From Rickettsiaceae bacterium (GTDB lineage: Bacteria > Pseudomonadota > Alphaproteobacteria > Rickettsiales > Rickettsiaceae), in contig JAIOYD010000023.1 in assembly GCA_021741285.1 (NCBI GenBank), positions 1-11,943 on the forward strand: 11,943 bases of DNA, read 5' to 3'. Shown one piece after another: positions 7,592-11,943 of this stretch. The translations under genes were made by a program, and so were the position numbers. The notes below the pieces were generated by a model that worked only from the letters and a program-made list of their open reading frames with translations, did no database searches and was not told where the DNA came from. Numbering within the stretch: the first letter of the stretch is position 1; each line of letters begins with the position of its first letter.

Positions 7592-8245
7592 ATGTATGAT
7601 GACCTAGTAGCGTTTTTGCCGCATCTATATTTTATTCTAAAGGGTGTCACTGTTACGTTAAAGTATAGTGTGATATCGGTATTTTTAGGGCTTATTATCG
7701 GTACGATCTTAGCATTTTTAAAAGTAATTGACCTCAAAATCCTAAGATTGGCCGCTCATGCATATACTTCTATATTTAGAGGTACACCACTTCTTATTCA
7801 GTTAACGATAATATACTTTGGGTTACCCGGCCTTATTGGTCTTAAGCTAAGTGTTTTTGCAGCAGGGGTAATTGCTTTTTCATTAAATTCAGGGGCGTAT
7901 GTTTCAGAAATAATCAGAGCTGGAATTGAATCTGTTGATAGAGGTCAAGTTGAAGCAGCAAAAGCCCTGGGAGTTTCTCCGGTGTTGCGGATGAAGGACA
8001 TAATATTACCACAAGCATTTAGAAGTATTTTGCCTGCTTTAGTAAACGAACTCATCAATTTGGTAAAAGAATCATGTCTTATATCAGTTATTGGAGAAAT
8101 GGACTTGATGAGAAGAGCTCAGGTTGTATCAGCAGAAACTTATACCTTTTTTACTCCGATGTTAACATCAGCTGCGGCTTATTACGTGATGGTGTTGATT
8201 ATCAGTAGCTTTGCTTTGCTTTTAGAAAAAAGGCTGGCTCTATGA
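7592..8245 (+). CDS. glnP: Polar amino acid ABC transporter permease (GlnP/HisM family)
   Basis: Inner-membrane subunit of an ABC importer, 217 aa, typical of the HisMQ/GlnP family. Hydrophobic segments lie near residues 24-44, 66-84, 86-106, 144-168 and 190-211. Family signatures are FRGTPLLIQL (62-71) and the EAA loop that docks on the ATPase, E121-AAKALG to LPQA (139-142). The start at ATG 7592 gives the usual short N-terminus; the ribosome binding site is weak. The stop overlaps the next gene's ATG (ATGA at 8242-8245), so the two subunits are translationally coupled. Glutamine is the substrate usually assigned in Rickettsiales, which import host amino acids, but the sequence only shows the polar amino acid class. 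No periplasmic binding protein is encoded here. Confidence 0.93.
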   Translation: MYDDLVAFLPHLYFILKGVTVTLKYSVISVFLGLIIGTILAFLKVIDLKILRLAAHAYTSIFRGTPLLIQLTIIYFGLPGLIGLKLSVFAAGVIAFSLNSGAYVSEIIRAGIESVDRGQVEAAKALGVSPVLRMKDIILPQAFRSILPALVNELINLVKESCLISVIGEMDLMRRAQVVSAETYTFFTPMLTSAAAYYVMVLIISSFALLLEKRLAL

Positions 8246-8964
8246 TAGTGCTAGAAAAAGTTACTAAGAAATTTATTGATAATACTGCAATTAAAAATAT
8301 CAATCTAACGTTTGATAAACGAGAAACTACAGTTATTATCGGTCCGTCCGGGAGTGGTAAATCTACATTACTTCGCTGTATCAATAATCTTGAAAATCCG
8401 ACTAGTGGCACTGTTACAATTAATAGCAAAAAACTTACTAGAAGAAATAGGGGTAAGTTGTGTTTTAAAATTGGTATGGTCTTTCAGCAATTTAATTTAT
8501 TCCCGCATATGTCGATTTTAGAAAACTTGACATATGGGCCATTAAATGTACTGCATACTAGTAAAATTGAAACTCAAGAAAAGGCTAGAAAGTTACTTGA
8601 GAAATTTGGTATTCTAGAGAAAGCAGATGTATCTCCGCTAAAACTATCAGGTGGACAGAAACAACGAGCAGCTATTTGTAGAGCTTTAATGATGGATCCA
8701 GAAACAATGCTCTTTGATGAACCAACTTCTGCGCTAGACCCTGAAATTGTGAAGGATATTATTGAAATAATCAATAATTTAAAGCAACATATGCAGATGA
8801 TAGTAATTACTCACCATATAAAATTTGCTAAGATTATCGCAGACAGAATCATTTTTATGGATAAAGGATTAGTGCTGGCTGATCAACCAGTCGATGAGTT
8901 TTTTACTAAACCAGCTTCACATCGTGCAAAATTATTCTTAGCTAATGTTGGCGACCTAATATAA
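8242..8964 (+). CDS. glnQ: Polar amino acid ABC transporter ATP-binding protein (GlnQ family)
   Basis: The ATPase that drives the GlnP-type permease, 240 aa, full length for the family. All motifs are present: Walker A GPSGSGKST (34-42), Q-loop FQQFNLFPHMS (81-91) with the NLFPH typical of polar amino acid importers, signature LSGGQKQR (135-142), Walker B MLFDEPTSALD (156-166) with catalytic E160, and the switch His in ITHH (189-192). It is cytoplasmic, bound to the membrane complex. It overlaps glnP by 4 bases (ATGA), so both are on one transcript. The 113-base stretch after it has no strong terminator. Confidence 0.95.
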   Translation: MIVLEKVTKKFIDNTAIKNINLTFDKRETTVIIGPSGSGKSTLLRCINNLENPTSGTVTINSKKLTRRNRGKLCFKIGMVFQQFNLFPHMSILENLTYGPLNVLHTSKIETQEKARKLLEKFGILEKADVSPLKLSGGQKQRAAICRALMMDPETMLFDEPTSALDPEIVKDIIEIINNLKQHMQMIVITHHIKFAKIIADRIIFMDKGLVLADQPVDEFFTKPASHRAKLFLANVGDLI

Positions 8965-9021
8965 TTTTTTACAAAAAAAATACTTTTCCTAGCTTCTCAT
9001 AAAATTCTTTCGTCTTCTTGG

Positions 9022-9050
9022 AATAACTACTATAGTTGTAGTTGGTTATT
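9022..9050. repeat. Imperfect palindrome ahead of the 9078 gene
   Basis: AATAACTAC (9022-9030) can pair with GTAGTT (9038-9043) plus an interrupted TATT (9047-9050) around a 7-base loop. It lies 27 bases before the ATG at 9078. It is AT-rich, without a T run, so a regulatory site is as likely as a terminator for glnQ. Weak evidence. Confidence 0.25.
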
Positions 9051-9077
9051 AGATTCTTCAAGTAGAGGTAGCAAAAT

Positions 9078-9509
9078 ATGCAAAATCATTTTGGTTATAA
9101 ACTAGTTGCGGTTTTAGACATGAACACGTTGAAGCTTTTTAAAGCGGAGGGTTTAAAAATCACAGAAGTGGTAGGGAAATTTCAGCTTCATGAGAATGAA
9201 GAACGTAATATTGAGAGGCATGAAAGTTTGAGAGGCAACAAATCTGGCTTATCTGCATTTCATGATCCTCACACTTCTAAAAAGGATATTGATTTGCATG
9301 GCTCATCAAGAGCGGCTATCGAGCATATTAATCAGATTTTTGTAAGCGACTCAACTTATAAAGAGTTGTACATTATTGCGAGCTCAAAACTACTTGGGCA
9401 CATGAGACAAATGATGAATGGCAACTTAAAAAAATTAGTCACCAAAGAAGTAAATAAAGATCTCATTCACCACAGCACTAAGGATATTGAGAAAGCAATA
9501 TTTGCTTGA
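9078..9509 (+). CDS. Host attachment family protein (PF10116-like)
   Basis: Small soluble protein of 143 aa resembling the family named 'protein required for attachment to host cells', related to the bacterial release-factor-1-like (baeRF) fold. Family-like features are an N-terminal strand with Asp (KLVAVLDMNTLKLFKAEG, 8-25), a central basic loop (HESLRGNKSGLSAFHDPHT, 48-66), the hydrophobic strand YKELYIIASSKLLGHMRQMM (94-113) and the diagnostic EVNKDLIHHS (124-133), matching the common ELDKDLTHLP ending. There is no signal peptide, so despite the name a direct surface role is doubtful; the name comes from a genetic phenotype in Agrobacterium. AGAGG (9064-9068) lies 9 bases before the ATG. 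It stands alone between glnQ and the fatty-acid gene, 31 bases from the first stop-free base of that gene. Confidence 0.75.
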   Translation: MQNHFGYKLVAVLDMNTLKLFKAEGLKITEVVGKFQLHENEERNIERHESLRGNKSGLSAFHDPHTSKKDIDLHGSSRAAIEHINQIFVSDSTYKELYIIASSKLLGHMRQMMNGNLKKLVTKEVNKDLIHHSTKDIEKAIFA

Positions 9510-9531
9510 ATATTAGTATAAGTAGGTAGAT

Positions 9532-10536
9532 ATATCAGTAATAAGAAAAGTATGCGTTATTGGTTCCGGGGTTATGGGAAGTGCTATTGCTGCACAAGTT
9601 GCAAACTCACGCACTGAGGTAATATTGCTTGATATAGCAGATGAAAATTCATCAAACCCTTCAAATATCGTGGTTGTAGCTCTTGAGAAAATGCAATCAC
9701 AAAAACCAGCGCCTTTATCGCATCCAAGTCTAGCAAAATATATCACTGTAGGAAATCTGCGTGATAATTTAAATCTTATATCAGAGTGCGATCTTATAAT
9801 TGAGGTGATTATTGAAAGATTGGATATTAAGCATAACTTATATAAAACACTACTTCCATATCTTAAAGATAGTGCAATAATAGCTTCTAATACTTCAACA
9901 TTACCGCTTGCCAAGTTGAAAGAAAAATTACCTGAATCAGTTCAACTCAGATTTATTATTACCCATTTCTTCAATCCTCCTAGGTATATGGAGCTTCTTG
10001 AATTAGTGTGGGATGTGAATAATGATCGCTCGATAATTGAGCCTGCTGAAGAATTTATTACTAAAAAACTAGGCAAAACAATTATTCATTGCAATGATAC
10101 ACCTGGGTTTATTGCTAATAGGATAGGGTGCTTTCTTCTTGAGTTTACGGTAAGAAAAGCTATTGAAAAAGAACTTAATCCAGCATTAATAGATCAGATA
10201 TTTACAAAGCTTCTTGGGTTCCCTTCAACAGGTATTTTTGGTTTATATGATTTGATTGGTCATGACGTTATGGCGTTAATCTCAAAGTCATTAACTGGCG
10301 CGCTTGATATACAAGATAAGTATCATGAAATATACACTGAGTCAGAGATACTATCCGTGATGAAATCAAGGGGTTTACTAGGGCGTAAATCTGGCGGGGG
10401 TTTTTATAAAGTTACAAAAAGCCACGGTCAAGTTATTAAGCAAATATTCGACTTTAAAAGCTTAGATTATGTTGAGCTTAAGTTAACTGAGACTCCAAAA
10501 ACACTAGAAGAATTATTTAATAAGAATGATATATAG
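9532..10536 (+). pseudogene. 3-hydroxyacyl-CoA dehydrogenase half of a FadN-like enzyme (no canonical start, frameshifted)
   Basis: NAD-dependent oxidation step of fatty acid beta-oxidation. The Rossmann motif [14 protein letters not shown] begins at about 9556, so the ATG at 9574, which lies inside GxGxxG, cannot be the real start. Between the upstream stop (9523-9525) and that motif there is no ATG, GTG or TTG; ATA codons at 9532 and 9541 sit where a start should be ([13 protein letters not shown]). Catalytic features are intact: SNTSTLPL, then [15 protein letters not shown] with the His and the Glu 12 residues later, and [11 protein letters not shown]. The C-terminal dehydrogenase domain shows [19 protein letters not shown] and GRKSGGGFY. 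The frame ends at 10534-10536 in ATATATAG, where the loss of one AT unit explains the break. The gene probably no longer makes a full product. Confidence 0.75.
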
Positions 10537-11635
10537 TGATTTTTTCAAGGAAATATTAGCTAACTTTTTCTCTTATGTAACAAGTCTTGTGCCAGAGATA
10601 TCTGATTCAACTGAAGATATTGATAAAGCCATGAAGCTTGGATATAGCTTGAAATATGGTCCATTTGAGTTGCTTGATTCTTACATGCCAAAGGACGAAA
10701 TTTGGCTTAAAGGAATAACAAATAACAAGGTAAAAAAACAAGCTACAAATAAGTCAACATGGCAAGATGGTGCAAAAATATTGCTATCAAATGATTCAGC
10801 TGATTTATTTGAATATAAAAACAACCATTTTTTTGTTATTAAAACTAAGATGAACTCTTTAAATCATCAGGTTTTTGATTTAATCATAGATTCAGTAAAA
10901 CTCTCGGAAGATAAGTCTTCGAGGCTAATAATTCATCCTGGGAAGAGTAAACATTTTTCAGCTGGTGCGGATATTAGATTATTTTATGAACAAATAAGTA
11001 ACAGGAATTTTAAAGCTATAGAGCAATTCATTGACCTCGGTCAAAAAGCAATGCTCACTCTGAAATATGCAGCCATTGATGTGATATCATGCGCCTACGG
11101 TCTTGCCCTTGGTGGAGGTTGTGAATTATTGCTACATTCTCATTGTGTGGTAGCACATCAAAACTTAAATGCAGGATTAGTTGAGCTAGGTGTCGGTCTT
11201 ATTCCTGGTTGGGGAGGGGTTAAGGAAATGTTCTTACGTTCCGAAAATGATAAAAATCGGCTTATACAAAACCTACGAAACATCTTGGTACAATATCAAT
11301 CTGCTTCGAGTGATTATTTCGCTCTGGAATATAATGTTAATTGTAATTTCAATATGAATATTGAAAACATAATGGCAGAAGCTATTGAAGTAAAGCCTGT
11401 AAAACGAATTACCCCTAATAGTGTTAACTTACCAAGAATGAACCTTGCAAGCGAAATGGATACAGCAAATTTCGATAACATCACTGGTGAGGTGCTAGAA
11501 TTTTTTCAGAAGATAATTGATATAGGCAAAATCGATGAATCTACTTTGCTAAATATGGAAAAAGAGAAATTTCTGCAGATGGCTGCAAATCCAGCAAGTC
11601 TTGAAAAAATTGGCAGATTATTGGCTACTAAGTAG
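10526..11635 (+). pseudogene. Enoyl-CoA hydratase half of the same FadN-like enzyme (after frameshift)
   Basis: Adding two bases to the ATATATA tract (10529-10535) joins the previous frame to this one as [12 protein letters not shown], giving one protein of about 718 aa. The ATG at 10526 is therefore fortuitous. Residues 38-52 (KLGYSLKYGPFELLD) are the second dehydrogenase C-terminal repeat. The crotonase domain follows: KHFSAGADI (142-150, oxyanion hole), YGLALGGGCEL (191-201) with E200, and GLVELGVGLIPGWGG (217-231) with E220, the two hydratase glutamates at the canonical 20-residue spacing. The order dehydrogenase then hydratase is that of FadN-type enzymes, opposite to E. coli FadB. A region after GWGG (about 235-300) is short and poorly conserved, without the usual YxPP segment, and may also be eroding. 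Ends with TAG at 11633-11635. Confidence 0.75.
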
Positions 11636-11690
11636 AAAAGCGCTATTTTTAGTACTTACAGTATCTTATTTGTCAAATAACCAATTCATT

Positions 11691-11707
11691 AGATCTCTTG
11701 CATAACC
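11691..11707 (+). repeat. Second copy of the IS terminal inverted repeat
   Basis: AGATCTCTTGCATAACC is the reverse complement of 117-133 with one mismatch (16 of 17). Its orientation means an element extends to the right from here. Read on the minus strand, the next ~60 bases include AATCG, AAGCGG and TTAAGTTT in an order reminiscent of the NRRKRFGLRF-like C-terminus of these transposases, but the frame is broken. This is probably the decayed 3' end of a relative of the left-hand IS, or a solo repeat. Confidence 0.5.
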
Positions 11708-11804
11708 TAATTCTAAGCAGTAATTTTTTTGTCAAACTTAACTTCCGCTTCACATTTCGATTTACTACATTGCGGTGCTTAGTTGTATTTTCCCTAAAAA
11801 TTCT

Positions 11805-11870
11805 CTACTTAGTCTCTTCGTCAGAAGTCTCTTTAGCTGAATTAGCAAGGGATTTTACTATATAAACTAC
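11805..11870 (-). pseudogene. Short 3' remnant of an unknown gene
   Basis: On the minus strand 21 codons read VKSLANSAKETSDEETK before a TAG at 11805-11807, preceded in frame by a stop (11871-11873) and with no start codon. The polar, charged ending looks like a real protein C-terminus rather than random AT-rich sequence, but it is too short to identify. It may be a leftover of a gene destroyed by the nearby IS-related rearrangement. Confidence 0.2.
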
Positions 11871-11899
11871 TTAGGAAATCCATAAGAAAATGGTATAAT
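11871..11899 (+). promoter_or_regulatory. Candidate promoter for the gene at 11929
   Basis: TATAAT (11894-11899) is a perfect -10, with TG one base upstream (extended -10), and TTAGGA (11871-11876) lies at a 17-base spacing as a weak -35. Transcription would begin near 11906, about 23 bases before the ATG. Confidence 0.5.
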
Positions 11900-11922
11900 T
11901 AGCGTATAAAGCTTATGGATTT
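11876..11922. repeat. 11-bp perfect inverted repeat flanking the -10 box
   Basis: AAATCCATAAG (11876-11886) and CTTATGGATTT (11912-11922) are exact reverse complements, with the -10 box in the 25-base spacer. The placement, with one arm touching the -35 and the other just after the expected transcription start, is that of a two-site repressor operator; a cruciform or RNA hairpin is an alternative, since only the right arm would be transcribed. Confidence 0.5.
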
Positions 11923-11928
11923 TAAATT

Positions 11929-11943
11929 ATGCCTATAGAAAAT
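11929..11943 (+). CDS. Start of an unidentified gene (runs off the window)
   Basis: ATG at 11929 reads MPIEN to the window edge. Support is positional only: a good extended -10 promoter 30 bases upstream. There is no ribosome binding site; the other nearby ATG at 11914 meets a stop after seven codons, so 11929 is the better start. The product cannot be named from five residues. Confidence 0.35.

Noticed and set aside
9513..9914. 133-codon minus-strand ORF over the dehydrogenase start
   Set aside because: The plus strand carries an unmistakable NAD-binding fold here; the antisense frame shows no motif or ribosome binding site.
1..11943. CRISPR array or phage-type module
   Set aside because: No regularly spaced direct repeats and no phage structural, integrase or Cas-like genes were seen.

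Overview
The window looks like a chromosome segment of an obligate intracellular alphaproteobacterium of the order Rickettsiales (Rickettsia, Orientia, Megaira or a close relative). The grounds are the AT-rich composition, a Rickettsia-style transposase start at the left edge, Pol I and GlnPQ of the kind seen in that group, a small host-attachment-family protein, and several genes in visible decay. The exact genus is an inference; no rRNA or other marker is present to settle it.

Layout. Bases 1-133 are the 5' end of an insertion sequence (transposase on the minus strand, running off the window) with a terminal inverted repeat at 117-133. From 157 to 2153 (+) lies a long, helical, repeat-containing protein of unknown function. 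It has lost its start next to the IS and is cut in two by a one-base frameshift in an A run near 1290. Convergent to it is a tight three-gene minus-strand operon, transcribed yebC (6316-5558), then a GlmU-type nucleotidyltransferase lacking the acetyltransferase half (5553-4828), then polA (4826-2172), with gaps of 4 and 1 bases. A 296-base divergent intergenic region follows. Next is an unrecognised plus-strand gene at 6613 with a perfect AGGAGG ribosome binding site; its reading appears to continue past its stop in other frames to about 7350. Bases 7351-7591 hold a small broken ORF and a possible promoter.

Bases 7592-8964 (+) encode an overlapping pair for polar amino acid import: a GlnP/HisM-type permease and a GlnQ-type ATPase. 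A host-attachment-family (baeRF/PF10116-like) protein follows at 9078-9509. Bases 9532-11635 hold a bifunctional 3-hydroxyacyl-CoA dehydrogenase/enoyl-CoA hydratase of FadN-like domain order. It is split by a dinucleotide frameshift in an AT tract and lacks any canonical start codon. The right end (11636-11943) carries a second copy of the IS terminal repeat in the opposite orientation, a tiny remnant ORF, and a promoter inside an 11-bp palindrome ahead of a gene that starts at 11929 and leaves the window.

Taken together, the housekeeping genes (polA, yebC, nucleotidyltransferase, glnPQ, host-attachment protein) are intact. The repeat protein, the unknown 6613 gene and the fatty-acid oxidation gene are broken by short indels in homopolymers or AT repeats, and IS ends flank the block. 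This is the pattern of reductive genome decay, unless the indels are sequencing errors. I found no convincing novel defence or mobile system; the best candidates for something undescribed are the 6613-7350 gene and the repeat protein.
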